21,218 nucleotides of DNA from a virus: positions 1 to 21,218 of the IMG/VR virus record IMGVR_UViG_3300025435_000561, one strand, 5' to 3'. Every line of letters starts with the position of its first letter. The first letter of the stretch is position 1. Of the stretch, positions 1 through 6,889 are shown piece by piece. Below the pieces are notes generated by a model. It was not told the DNA's origin. It ran no database searches and saw only the letters and a program-made list of their open reading frames with translations. A program made the translations under genes and the position numbers.

Positions 1-293
1 GCCAAGTTCTTTAATTCGAGTAACTTGTATGTCGACAATTCAGGATCATCTTCTGCAACCAGTAAAGTATGGTCAAATTGATCTTCAAGTGTACGCTTAA
101 GTTCTTTGAGTCCGCCGTAGTCTGCGGCCCAGTTGCGAACGTCAAGGTCATTGGTACCAAAGTAGAACTTCATACTGAAGCTGTATCCATGAATCAAATT
201 ACAATGGCTATCTGCTCGCCATTGACGATAAGCGCATGGAAATGCGTCATGGTACTCTTTGGTACTGGTATATTTGTAAGTTATGGGTGTCAT
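1..293 (-). CDS. queD: 6-carboxytetrahydropterin synthase QueD (3' end cut by window edge)
   Basis: This gene was read directly from the minus strand. It starts with ATG at 293 and stays open to base 1, so about 97 N-terminal residues are visible and the C-terminus lies outside. QueD converts dihydroneopterin triphosphate, the FolE product, to 6-carboxytetrahydropterin, the second step towards preQ0. The visible part carries the family's Cys-x3-His-Gly-Tyr segment (CNLIHGYSF), followed by a W-x2-DYGGLK segment and FDHTLLVAEDDPEL, which matches the LDH..LN region of pyruvoyltetrahydropterin/QueD T-fold enzymes. The histidine that normally begins the zinc site appears replaced (FPCAYRQW), as I recall for phage-type members. 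A GGAG Shine-Dalgarno (301-304) sits 7 nt before the ATG, and a hairpin partly covers it. The 90-codon plus-strand frame over the same bases is a shadow. The FolE gene in the same window supports the assignment. Confidence 0.82.
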   Translation of the reverse strand, partial: MTPITYKYTSTKEYHDAFPCAYRQWRADSHCNLIHGYSFSMKFYFGTNDLDVRNWAADYGGLKELKRTLEDQFDHTLLVAEDDPELSTYKLLELKNL

Positions 294-300
294 GCTGTTT

Positions 301-325
301 CTCCTATGTTAAATTTTAGCATAGG
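301..325 (-). promoter_or_regulatory. Hairpin overlapping the queD Shine-Dalgarno
   Basis: On the minus strand CCTATG (325-320) pairs perfectly with CATAGG (308-303). Three more pairs form inside (TAA/TTA) after one C-A mismatch. The 3' arm contains the AGG of the queD Shine-Dalgarno AGGAG (305-301). Folding would therefore hide part of the ribosome-binding site. The hairpin is seen directly; translational control of queD is inference. Confidence 0.4.
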
Positions 326-371
326 CTGGCAGAGTTTGTAAAGCGGGATGAAGCCAAAGGCCGCTGTTGAA

Positions 372-379
372 TATTTATG
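372..379 (-). promoter_or_regulatory. Possible T4-type late promoter upstream of queD
   Basis: The minus strand reads CATAAATA, one base from the T4 late promoter consensus TATAAATA. It overlaps the stop codon of the PP-loop gene and lies about 80 nt before the queD start. This is the only gap of more than a few bases in this part of the cluster. With a mismatch in the first position the call is tentative. Confidence 0.35.
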
Positions 380-1211
380 GTTGTAGTTGTTGTATGATTT
401 GTTCTCGCGTACCATACCAATGACGTGCATCAAATTCGTAAATGTCTGTCTTAAACATTTGTAAAAGTTTTGTTCTAACTTCATTGAATTTGTCATGTGA
501 ACTGATACTACTGAGATAGTCGACTTTAGGTCTTGGGCTTACACCATAAAAATTTAACTTATTATACTGTTCGTCAAGACTGGTATCAAATTTATTGATA
601 TAACTCAATGCCAGCTCAGGGGTGTACATAAAGAATGCACTTGGGTGCCGTCCCTTGCCTACAATGTCACTGATAAAATCCAAACTTTTACAGAAGAACT
701 GATCTGTGCCTGGTTCTAAATTGATATCACCTGCACTATAGATACAATGCCCACCTTGTTGTTCAACATAGTCAAACACAATCATGATAGGTGTCTGCTC
801 ATAATTTTTAAAAGCATACAGTTTAGGAAAAAACTTGATCATGCTGTTGCATAAATCATTGATAGTATATTCCAATATCACTGGTACAATATTGTTTTTA
901 CGGCACCAATATTCTGCGTACCAAGTCTCAATGGCATTGAGAGACTCAATCTTAAGTATAACCGGTGTGAATTCAATTTGATTTCGTAGCAGGACATTTG
1001 CCACACACTCGCTATCAATACCACCGCTGAGTGCTAGATATAATGGCTTGTTTGACCATTGTTGTTTTAATAATAGGGCCGCACGATTGGCTGCATAGTC
1101 AAAGTTGCTATAGCGTTCACTGGCGCCGTGATTAAATTTTAGTTGAAATTTTGCACCATCAACACTGACAGAATACCAATTGTTGTAGCCACCGGGCAAC
1201 CATTTAGTCAA
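375..1211 (-). CDS. PP-loop ATP pyrophosphatase-like protein (QueC or asparagine synthetase-like)
   Basis: The 278-residue product has the PP-loop signature SGGIDSE at about residues 62-68, the ATP-binding P-loop of adenylating N-type ATP pyrophosphatases (QueC, asparagine synthetase B C-domain, GuaA, NadE). About 55 residues precede the P-loop, more than in QueC, where the motif is near the N-terminus. The clustered cysteines that bind zinc at the C-terminal end of QueC are not visible, and neither is an N-terminal glutaminase domain as in AsnB. Its position just before queD makes a role in 7-deazaguanine synthesis tempting. The sequence supports only ATP-dependent adenylation of an unknown acid. 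The start overlaps the upstream stop as ATGA (1208-1211), implying translational coupling. Confidence 0.7.
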   Translation of the reverse strand: MTKWLPGGYNNWYSVSVDGAKFQLKFNHGASERYSNFDYAANRAALLLKQQWSNKPLYLALSGGIDSECVANVLLRNQIEFTPVILKIESLNAIETWYAEYWCRKNNIVPVILEYTINDLCNSMIKFFPKLYAFKNYEQTPIMIVFDYVEQQGGHCIYSAGDINLEPGTDQFFCKSLDFISDIVGKGRHPSAFFMYTPELALSYINKFDTSLDEQYNKLNFYGVSPRPKVDYLSSISSHDKFNEVRTKLLQMFKTDIYEFDARHWYGTREQIIQQLQP

Positions 1212-1543
1212 GCTGTATCTCTTTCATAACGGTCCAGTGCGTCTTGCATATTGTGACGCACCACATAGTCGTTGAATTTTAACAAAAACATACTGGCGGT
1301 ACTGGCATCGGCACCACGGAAGTGTAGGCGCACATTGTTTGTACCATCCTGCATATAATAGCAGGGTTTGGCATTATAAGCCACTACTGGTGTTAGAATA
1401 CGCACGCCACGATGGTTATACATTTCCGTGTGGCCCACGGTACCTTCAATTAGGCGAAACCATTCAATCATGTCGCCAGTTAGCTCAGTGACATCAATCA
1501 CAATGTTGTAGGAAACTGTGCAACCTGGTGGTAGTCGAATCAT
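1208..1543 (-). CDS. Conserved phage-type hypothetical protein, 111 aa
   Basis: I do not recognise a domain with a known activity. The product is 111 residues, without signal peptide, membrane segment or cysteine cluster. It begins with a proline- and glycine-containing stretch (MIRLPPGCTVSYNIVIDV) and ends in a helical charged segment. The gene overlaps both neighbours by 4 nt (ATGA at 1540-1543 with the cupin gene upstream, and at 1208-1211 with the PP-loop gene downstream). It is therefore almost certainly translated as part of the cupin / PP-loop unit, and a joint function is possible. The frame is real judging from the tight packing. Confidence 0.7.
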   Translation of the reverse strand: MIRLPPGCTVSYNIVIDVTELTGDMIEWFRLIEGTVGHTEMYNHRGVRILTPVVAYNAKPCYYMQDGTNNVRLHFRGADASTASMFLLKFNDYVVRHNMQDALDRYERDTA

Positions 1544-1998
1544 CGAGCTGCCCTATCAGCTAGATACTGCTCATGCTGTACCCATTTGCCTTTTGTGAGA
1601 AATCCCCATTCACGTTTTTGTGGACCGGGCATGAACAAAGTCCAGCAGGTCACGCTAGGATCAAGCTCAATACGATGAAAGCTGCGAGCGCTACATATAC
1701 GAAAATGGCCGGGTCCACACCATCGAGCCATCTCGCCAATTTTCTTTCCTGATGCATCAAACTGCGGAGTCCATTCATAGTAACCACCTTTTAAGATAAG
1801 CGTAAAGTAGCTCCATGGATGATCATGCACATCATCGGGGTCTGACTTAAGAAATTTGTGTAGAAACACATTGAAGGGGAAACGCTTTCTGTCCTTAAGA
1901 AAAAGGTAGTAACGCTCGAGATAAGGTTCATTGTCAATCCTGTCCATTACAATACGTTTGCGGCCCAAGCGATCAAGCCAATTCAAAAACCAAGTCAT
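1540..1998 (-). CDS. Cupin-fold protein, 152 aa
   Basis: The product contains a cupin-like metal-binding pattern. HDHPW lies at about residues 58-62, a glutamate follows in GGYYEW at about 75, and a third histidine sits in FHRIEL at about 108. This is the usual His-x-His, Glu, His spacing of a one- or two-motif cupin barrel. Cupins include metal-dependent dioxygenases, isomerases and sugar-binding proteins, and nothing here fixes the substrate. An AGGAG Shine-Dalgarno lies 5 nt before the ATG at 1998. The gene follows the S4 gene by 8 nt and overlaps the 111-aa gene by 4 nt. Given nearby sugar genes, a sugar or small-molecule substrate is possible, but this is inference. Confidence 0.65.
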   Translation of the reverse strand: MTWFLNWLDRLGRKRIVMDRIDNEPYLERYYLFLKDRKRFPFNVFLHKFLKSDPDDVHDHPWSYFTLILKGGYYEWTPQFDASGKKIGEMARWCGPGHFRICSARSFHRIELDPSVTCWTLFMPGPQKREWGFLTKGKWVQHEQYLADRAAR

Positions 1999-2006
1999 TG
2001 TATCTC

Positions 2007-2306
2007 CTATACATGTCGGTTGATTTGTGTTGCCACGTTCCGGTCTAGGCAGAGAATGATGTGTGGAGTCTTGACCGTGATTGGTTCATCTCCGGGCGGA
2101 AACATTATGTATCCATTGGGATCATTGGTCTTGGTTCCACCTAGCCGTATGCCACCTTGGTCATGCAGTCGTCGTGCTTGGCCGCGACTCTGCGCCAATC
2201 CTGCTTGTACCACGATGCTGAACAAGTCCATGTACTCCACCCACCGGTCCAGTGGCACATAACGCCACTGTGTCAATACATCCAATAACGAAACATCACT
2301 TGTCAT
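2007..2306 (-). CDS. Stand-alone S4-like RNA-binding domain protein, 99 aa
   Basis: Residues about 33-57 (QAGLAQSRGQARRLHDQGG followed by IRLGG) match the S4 RNA-binding domain core. They are closest in feel to the C-terminal S4 domain of bacterial tyrosyl-tRNA synthetase, in which 'GLA.S..EARRLI.QGGV..NG' is typical. No catalytic domain is attached. Proteins of this kind bind structured RNA such as tRNA or rRNA, but the target here is unknown. The start is supported by AGGAG 5 nt upstream and overlaps the lipoprotein stop as ATGA (2303-2306), so it is probably co-translated from the lipoprotein promoter. A phage copy could act on host tRNA or on its own mRNA; there is no direct evidence for either. 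Confidence 0.6.
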   Translation of the reverse strand: MTSDVSLLDVLTQWRYVPLDRWVEYMDLFSIVVQAGLAQSRGQARRLHDQGGIRLGGTKTNDPNGYIMFPPGDEPITVKTPHIILCLDRNVATQINRHV

Positions 2307-3454
2307 TGCATCTCCTGTGTATAAAATGTGTTGTTGATTAATTCTAACATAAAAATCTTGTTTGTGCTAGGATTTTGGTAAACTGTAGCTGGATCAAATG
2401 ATGACCCGCCCATTGCTGTAAAAGCATTGGGTTTGTATTTTGTAGTTCCAACGTATAGACTTGCATTAAGTGCATCGCCACTAAAGAACACACTGTCTAC
2501 ACCGCCAACCATTAATTCACGTCCATAATACATACTGCGTTTGGACTCTAGTGTAGTCAAATATGAATAGGTATTTGGGCCAGTATAGGCCAATACTTCA
2601 CGTGGCCCAGGATCAGGTACATTAACACCGTCTATAGACAGTACAAAATCCTTATGTCCGTCTCCATTTAAATCTGCTACAACCACATCAACCGTATCAT
2701 AGTTTATGTCAGCTTGATAACCTACTGTACTGACCAGTGCCAGTGTGTGATCATATACTGCAATGGCGTCTTTAAAACCGGCTACGCTGTTGTTATTTGC
2801 CAAGTATACAGTATTGGTTGCACCTTCGGGAATAACAGCACAGGCCGAAAAGTAGTTGCCAGGTAGCATGGTGGTATTGAGTGTAAAACTAGATCCGCCG
2901 CTGTTGACAAACACTCCGCTGCCGGCTACTATGAGATCTAATTGCCCATCACCGTTTAAGTCCCCCATGCAAGCACCGTGTGCTTGGCTAGAGTCTGTCC
3001 AATCTTCCCTGCGGAACTGTGCTCCTGTGCCCCAGAACATGACACTATTTTCTGAGTGGATTGCAGTACCATCATCAAATCCGGGTAGAAAAATATCAGG
3101 ATGCCCATCACTGTTAAAGTCTGCAATAATGACACGCTGACTGCCTTTGATTACATTGTTGCTCAACAGAGTGCTGGTGCGGTCAGTTAAAGTGCCATTG
3201 GCATTTTGCACAAGTATATGAACATAGGCAGTAGCAACATTGCTGTTCCAGCCACTAACTACAACGTCTTCGAGCCCGTCCCCGTTGATGTCGCCTACTG
3301 TCATGTTGTAGACTAAATTGGTTTGAGTACCAATGCTGGAAACTTGAGTTCTGTTTGAAGTGACTGCAGGGTTGCTACTAGAACCCCCGCCAGGTCCGCC
3401 TCCACAAGCAGTTAATACTAAAGTTACAAGAATGGGTGCAATTAGTTTGTTCAT
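2303..3454 (-). CDS. FG-GAP/VCBS repeat lipoprotein
   Basis: The 383-residue product begins with a lipoprotein signal peptide: charged MNK, a hydrophobic run, then lipobox LTAC with Cys17 as the lipidated residue, followed by a Gly/Ser-rich linker. Four calcium-type D-x-N-x-D-G-x-x-D loops follow at about residues 55, 112, 165 and 261 (for example DINGDGLED and DLNGDGHKD). This is the hallmark of FG-GAP/VCBS repeats of integrin-alpha-like beta-propellers. The expected location is the periplasmic face or surface of a host membrane, with Gly at +2 favouring outer-membrane sorting in enterobacteria. There is no Shine-Dalgarno. The ATG coincides with the predicted +1 of a consensus promoter. The gene looks like an independently expressed accessory ('moron'-like) gene, and superinfection exclusion or host-surface modification is a plausible but unproved role. 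Confidence 0.82.
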   Translation of the reverse strand: MNKLIAPILVTLVLTACGGGPGGGSSSNPAVTSNRTQVSSIGTQTNLVYNMTVGDINGDGLEDVVVSGWNSNVATAYVHILVQNANGTLTDRTSTLLSNNVIKGSQRVIIADFNSDGHPDIFLPGFDDGTAIHSENSVMFWGTGAQFRREDWTDSSQAHGACMGDLNGDGQLDLIVAGSGVFVNSGGSSFTLNTTMLPGNYFSACAVIPEGATNTVYLANNNSVAGFKDAIAVYDHTLALVSTVGYQADINYDTVDVVVADLNGDGHKDFVLSIDGVNVPDPGPREVLAYTGPNTYSYLTTLESKRSMYYGRELMVGGVDSVFFSGDALNASLYVGTTKYKPNAFTAMGGSSFDPATVYQNPSTNKIFMLELINNTFYTQEMQ

Positions 3455-3463
3455 GCACCCATT
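3431..3463. repeat. Perfect 10-bp inverted repeat over the promoter start site
   Basis: AATGGGTGCA (3431-3440) and TGCACCCATT (3454-3463) are exact inverted repeats with a 13-nt spacer. The dyad runs from about -9 to +24 relative to the predicted start at 3454. Arm centres are 23 bp apart, close to two helical turns, as expected for a dimeric repressor site. In a read-through transcript the same sequence would fold as a hairpin touching the start codon. Confidence 0.7.
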
Positions 3464-3489
3464 ATAACACGTTAGCCTTTATGTGTCAA
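3461..3489 (-). promoter_or_regulatory. Consensus sigma-70 promoter of the lipoprotein gene (leaderless)
   Basis: On the minus strand TTGACA (3489-3484) and TATAAT (3466-3461) are separated by exactly 17 nt, a perfect match to the bacterial housekeeping consensus. The -10 element ends 6 nt before the lipoprotein ATG, which places +1 on the A of the start codon at 3454. No Shine-Dalgarno precedes the ATG, consistent with a leaderless mRNA. The TGA inside TTGACA is the stop codon of the upstream PLP-protein gene. Confidence 0.85.
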
Positions 3490-4391
3490 AGTGGTAAGTA
3501 GCCCCGGTTGAAAAACTTGGAAAAACAGATACGATTGCTGTCTTTTAGGCCACGATTGTGATTGTCGTACTGGTGATTGTAGTCCAGGCCAAATGTCACG
3601 CACTTGCTGGGCACTAGGTTGTACTGTTCACACCATGCTAATTGTTTTTCTCTGTAGCGTGTGAAAATGTCATCGGGGCTTTGATGATCAAACAGTTTGA
3701 TAGCAACTGCGGCACCAAACTTGTTTACATAGTGAGTGTTGCCGTAAATGTTTAGTCCATCTGTAGTGTCTTTGCTGAACCTGATACCAATACGCATACC
3801 ATACACTGGGAATGGCTTGCTGAGACTTTGTGCTACATCTGTGATTGCAGGATGGCTGTAGTCAAAATCTAAATCAGCACAGATGCCAAAGAATGCAGAG
3901 TCTACTAGAACTGGGATGCCCAACTCCAAGCAGCGATCCAACATTTCTGTAGTGTGCTTTTGGTCGCCTGTGTCGGCAAAGGGTAAACTGAATACCACGG
4001 CATCATTGGGTTTGAGTTCTTCATCATCAATGTAGGCCCAATCAAAGCCTAGATGTTTCCATGACAGCTCGTGATAGAGATACTCTCCACGGAAGCAGCG
4101 GAATCGACGTGTTCTATTACGCAAATAGAATTTGTCAAAACTTTCAGTAGTGCCTTGCGAGTAGGTTACGCTGGGGAAATTATCCAGTCCCTTGACACGA
4201 CTGAGCTGTGTGCTTTCGATCCATTCACGGTACCGTTTGAGATAACGCGGAATGACTTGATCATCTTCTAGCCAATTGACATCAATGGACTGTATGATGT
4301 CATGTACTAGCTTATCCATTGCTGGATCGTTTACGCAATCAGCGGGTGCTGTTGCAATGCCAACTAGGTTGGCCTGTAAGGGTGTTGTCAT
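3486..4391 (-). CDS. PLP-dependent aminotransferase-like protein (fold type I)
   Basis: The 301-residue product has the main landmarks of class I/II aminotransferases. SQGTTESFDKF (about 78-88) resembles the substrate/PLP phosphate loop. GIPVLVDSAFFG has the PLP-ring aspartate at about D164. SLSKPFPVYGMRIGI has a candidate Schiff-base lysine K192 and an arginine at R199. The family usually has 350-400 residues, so this version is short at both ends and may lack most of the C-terminal small domain. The substrate is unknown. AAGGAG precedes the ATG at 4391 with 7 nt spacing, 15 nt after the folE stop. It ends exactly at the lipoprotein promoter, so it is the last gene of the long gp45-initiated unit. 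Another PLP enzyme of the same fold remains possible. Confidence 0.72.
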   Translation of the reverse strand: MTTPLQANLVGIATAPADCVNDPAMDKLVHDIIQSIDVNWLEDDQVIPRYLKRYREWIESTQLSRVKGLDNFPSVTYSQGTTESFDKFYLRNRTRRFRCFRGEYLYHELSWKHLGFDWAYIDDEELKPNDAVVFSLPFADTGDQKHTTEMLDRCLELGIPVLVDSAFFGICADLDFDYSHPAITDVAQSLSKPFPVYGMRIGIRFSKDTTDGLNIYGNTHYVNKFGAAVAIKLFDHQSPDDIFTRYREKQLAWCEQYNLVPSKCVTFGLDYNHQYDNHNRGLKDSNRICFSKFFNRGYLPL

Positions 4392-4406
4392 TTTTAGTTC
4401 TCCTTA

Positions 4407-5108
4407 TTAACGCGGTGCAAATTCCTGTTGCAGTTTGATATTATCAAAAAACTCTTTCTTAACACTGGCATCCTCACGGAATGCGCCTTCTAGAACCGTA
4501 GTTTGAGTGAGGCTACTGTGCGCCATAATACCGCGATTCTCGCAACATCCGTGAACCGCTTGTATATAAACAGCCACATCATCACTGCCAGTGGCAAATT
4601 TAATCTCGCGAGCAATGTCCATGCAAAGTTCTTCTTGAAGAGTGCCTCGACGAGCGCACCACTGGGCGATACGTGTGTACTTGCTAAGTCCAATGAGCTT
4701 TGGTCCAGCAATAATGCCGATATACGCCACACCCGAAACAGGTTGGTGATGATGGCTGCACATGCTCTTAAGCTCACTACGCACAACCAACATGCCTTCG
4801 TATCGGCTGTCCGTATCATTCGGGAAAGCTGTAGCGTTAGGTGTAGGCTCGTAACGTCCAGCCATGATTTCGTTATAATACATTTTGGCGAGACGGCGTG
4901 CTGTGCCTTTTGAGTTCGGGTCATTTTCTCTATCAATCAATAGTGTGTCGAGAACTTGTTCAAAAGCCTGTGTGGCTTCTTCGATCAAAACCGCTTTTTG
5001 ATCTTCGTCTACATAATCGCTAATGTTGTCGCCGGCCCAAAAACGTTTACCGTTTGCCTGCATTTGTTTTCGAATTGCTTGTGATAAGTTTAAACTTCTG
5101 TCATTCAT
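4407..5108 (-). CDS. folE: GTP cyclohydrolase I
   Basis: FolE opens and rearranges GTP to 7,8-dihydroneopterin triphosphate, the entry step to both folate and 7-deazaguanines (preQ0, queuosine). The 233-residue product has the zinc and active-site motifs in order: SMCSHHHQPVSG with C117 and H120, IGLSKYTRIAQW, and the later zinc cysteine C188 followed by ENRG (family form C-M-T-M-R-G). The family is about 180-250 residues, so it is complete. It starts 2 nt after the degT-like stop, so it is translationally linked. In a phage that also carries QueD and a TGT-like protein, the pterin product is more likely meant for 7-deazaguanine than for folate. This last point is inference from context. Confidence 0.95.
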   Translation of the reverse strand: MNDRSLNLSQAIRKQMQANGKRFWAGDNISDYVDEDQKAVLIEEATQAFEQVLDTLLIDRENDPNSKGTARRLAKMYYNEIMAGRYEPTPNATAFPNDTDSRYEGMLVVRSELKSMCSHHHQPVSGVAYIGIIAGPKLIGLSKYTRIAQWCARRGTLQEELCMDIAREIKFATGSDDVAVYIQAVHGCCENRGIMAHSSLTQTTVLEGAFREDASVKKEFFDNIKLQQEFAPR

Positions 5109-5110
5109 AT

Positions 5111-5734
5111 TTAGTCCAAAATTGTAATTTTACGTAGGTCTGGATAGGGCACATAAATGGGTTTAGGATTAGATTCCTTAACACCCTCTAGCAGTGCCAA
5201 ACCCTGTACTGCTTCTTCGGGAGTAGGCTTATAATGATAACCGACTCTAAAAGTACCTTGGCTCTCCCAAGGTTTAGTATTTAGGTCGCGACCATCATAA
5301 CGCATACAAATTAATGCTTCATAAGCCTGTTGGTCATCTAACAGTATAGCACCACCACGGCCAATGTGTAAAGGCTTAGTATAGCCAAAGCTGAGGCACT
5401 GCATCATGCCCTCACGATACATGTTCTTTTCTAGTCTACGTGCGCTGTCCCAAATACGGGTGCCTTCAAACTTGTACTCGCCAACCCAATGCTGTCTGTG
5501 TGAAATAGTATCTGGGTAGTAGCCATAAGCAATACCCAACTTGTGCATGGTCATTGGGATGCTCAAATAGGTATAGGGAGTGAACGTGCATTGTTTGATC
5601 TTGTCATAGCGCAAACACAGCTCAATAGCGTGTGTGCAACAATCAGTCATGACCACATAGGGTGCGCCTGTGAACTCGGCCAGTGCCAGTTCAAATCTTT
5701 TAATATCGTCAAATGTCATCTGCTTCGGTACCAT
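5111..5734 (-). CDS. DegT/DnrJ/EryC1-like sugar aminotransferase, short form
   Basis: The product resembles the large domain of DegT-family PLP-dependent sugar aminotransferases. FELALAEFTGAPYVVMTDCCTHAIEL (residues about 14-39) matches the N-terminal cofactor region. WDSARRLEK has the PLP-ring aspartate near D96. SFGYTKPLHIGRGGAIL has the candidate Schiff-base lysine K120 and the family's G-x-GG turn. Full family members have about 370 residues. At 207 this protein lacks the C-terminal domain, so it may act with a partner (the other PLP-like protein at 3486 is a candidate) or serve another role. It overlaps the galE end by 19 nt. This order, GalE then DegT then FolE, suggests nucleotide-sugar work, perhaps making an amino sugar. 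Confidence 0.72.
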   Translation of the reverse strand: MVPKQMTFDDIKRFELALAEFTGAPYVVMTDCCTHAIELCLRYDKIKQCTFTPYTYLSIPMTMHKLGIAYGYYPDTISHRQHWVGEYKFEGTRIWDSARRLEKNMYREGMMQCLSFGYTKPLHIGRGGAILLDDQQAYEALICMRYDGRDLNTKPWESQGTFRVGYHYKPTPEEAVQGLALLEGVKESNPKPIYVPYPDLRKITILD

Positions 5735-6696
5735 TTATATGCTGAGTCAATGATGGTTTCAATATCACTGTATTGTGGAGTCCAGTTTAAGAGCTCTTGT
5801 GCCGTTCTAGTATCGGCGACTAATTCATCTGGATCTCCGGGTCTAGGTTCGCCGTAGTATACTTGGACAAGACCGTATTTTTCAAAAACATAATCAACAA
5901 TTTGTTTGTTACTAATGCCCTTGCCTGTGCCCAAGTTCATTACGTAAGCACCATCTTGTGGATAGTCGCTGGTCAAGAAGTGATAACCCTGAACGTGCGC
6001 CAGAGCAATGTCCCAAACGTGTACATAGTCACGCACACAAGTTCCGTCGGGTGTGTTAAAGTCCATGCCATTGATTGTAAAGGATCTTTCGGTTAAACTT
6101 GCCTCAAGCGCACGAGCTATGATGTGTGTAGCACCAGGTTCCTGCCCAAGGTCATATGTGTCAACCATGGCACCTGCTGCATTAAAGTAACGGAAGCACA
6201 AGCTGGTAATACCATAGCCTACGCTGTAGTCATGTAACATACGCTCTACAGTCAACTTGGTCTGTCCATAGGGACTGATGGGATTTAGATTTGCCTGTTC
6301 AACAATGGGCATGTTTTCTGGCGTACCATACACACTGGCACTGCTGCTGAACATGATACGTGGCTTGCGCTGCATATGGCGTATGACATTAAGCATCTTG
6401 ACTGTTTTAGACACGTTATTGTCCCAATACTCACCAGGATCTGTTACGCTAGGGCCTACTAGACTTGTACCAGCACAATGTACAATCAGCACAGGCTGTA
6501 AATCTACAATCATGGCCAAGGCTTCTTCGCTGGCAAAGTCTGCGTGTAAGAAACCGTCAATGCCGTTAAGAGTGTGTTCTCTACGTTCAGTGTCAATGAT
6601 GGTTACAATGTTTTCTGCGTCGGCATATTTGAATGCTCGTGCCACATGGCTACCAATGTAGCCGCAACCACCTGTGACAATTATATTTTTATTCAT
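5716..6696 (-). CDS. galE: NAD-dependent UDP-glucose 4-epimerase
   Basis: This 326-residue protein is an extended short-chain dehydrogenase/reductase. The NAD-binding G-x2-G-x2-G is VTGGCGYIGSH (about 7-17). The catalytic Ser/Tyr/Lys are in SSSASVYG (about 117-124) and SPYGQTK (Y143, K147). The HCAGTSLVGPSV and CFRYFNAAGA segments are GalE-specific in feel, as is the C-terminal GEPRPGDPDELVADT. GalE interconverts UDP-glucose and UDP-galactose, or the N-acetyl forms, in the cytoplasm. Length is normal for the family (about 330-340). It overlaps the 66-aa gene by 8 nt upstream and the degT-like gene by 19 nt downstream. It likely supplies a sugar nucleotide to the two phage glycosyltransferases, although modification of host surface sugars is equally possible. 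Confidence 0.93.
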   Translation of the reverse strand: MNKNIIVTGGCGYIGSHVARAFKYADAENIVTIIDTERREHTLNGIDGFLHADFASEEALAMIVDLQPVLIVHCAGTSLVGPSVTDPGEYWDNNVSKTVKMLNVIRHMQRKPRIMFSSSASVYGTPENMPIVEQANLNPISPYGQTKLTVERMLHDYSVGYGITSLCFRYFNAAGAMVDTYDLGQEPGATHIIARALEASLTERSFTINGMDFNTPDGTCVRDYVHVWDIALAHVQGYHFLTSDYPQDGAYVMNLGTGKGISNKQIVDYVFEKYGLVQVYYGEPRPGDPDELVADTRTAQELLNWTPQYSDIETIIDSAYKWYRSR

Positions 6697-6889
6697 CTTG
6701 GTTTTTAATGCCTGCTAGGTTTTTTAACATTACGTATTGGTCAAATAATTTAACCAATTCATTATCCTCGCCGAGATACCATTCACTTGCGGCCTTTAGG
6801 CTCAGTGCTCTTAACTGGTCTTCTGTTAGCTGGGGAAATTTCTCCCCAGCTAATGTGATCCAGATATCTAGTTTAGTATTTAGACTCAC
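6689..6889 (-). CDS. Small hypothetical protein, 66 aa, GTG start
   Basis: I do not recognise this protein. It is a short, acidic, mostly helical sequence (for example FPQLTEDQLRALSLKAASEW) with no membrane segment and no cysteines. The start is GTG at 6889, inside the last 17 nt of the glycosyltransferase gene, without a clear Shine-Dalgarno, so coupling to the upstream stop is likely. The end overlaps the galE start by 8 nt. Position between two sugar genes and absence of any competing frame support a real gene. Confidence 0.55.
   Translation of the reverse strand: MSLNTKLDIWITLAGEKFPQLTEDQLRALSLKAASEWYLGEDNELVKLFDQYVMLKNLAGIKNQDE

Noticed and set aside
69-341. Plus-strand open frame of 90 codons
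   Set aside because: It lies opposite the queD start region, which has a proper Shine-Dalgarno and recognisable motifs; no start signal or family pattern in the plus frame.
290-496. Minus-strand 68-codon frame across the queD leader
   Set aside because: It overlaps the end of the PP-loop gene and the queD start in another frame, has no convincing Shine-Dalgarno, and its sequence has no recognisable pattern.
4490-4936. Second minus-strand frame and a plus-strand frame inside folE
   Set aside because: Both are overlapping shadows of a clear GTP cyclohydrolase I with intact zinc and active-site residues.
5732-5739. TATAAATG on the minus strand as a late promoter
   Set aside because: Its last three bases are the start codon of the degT-like gene, leaving no leader, and it lies inside the galE coding end.
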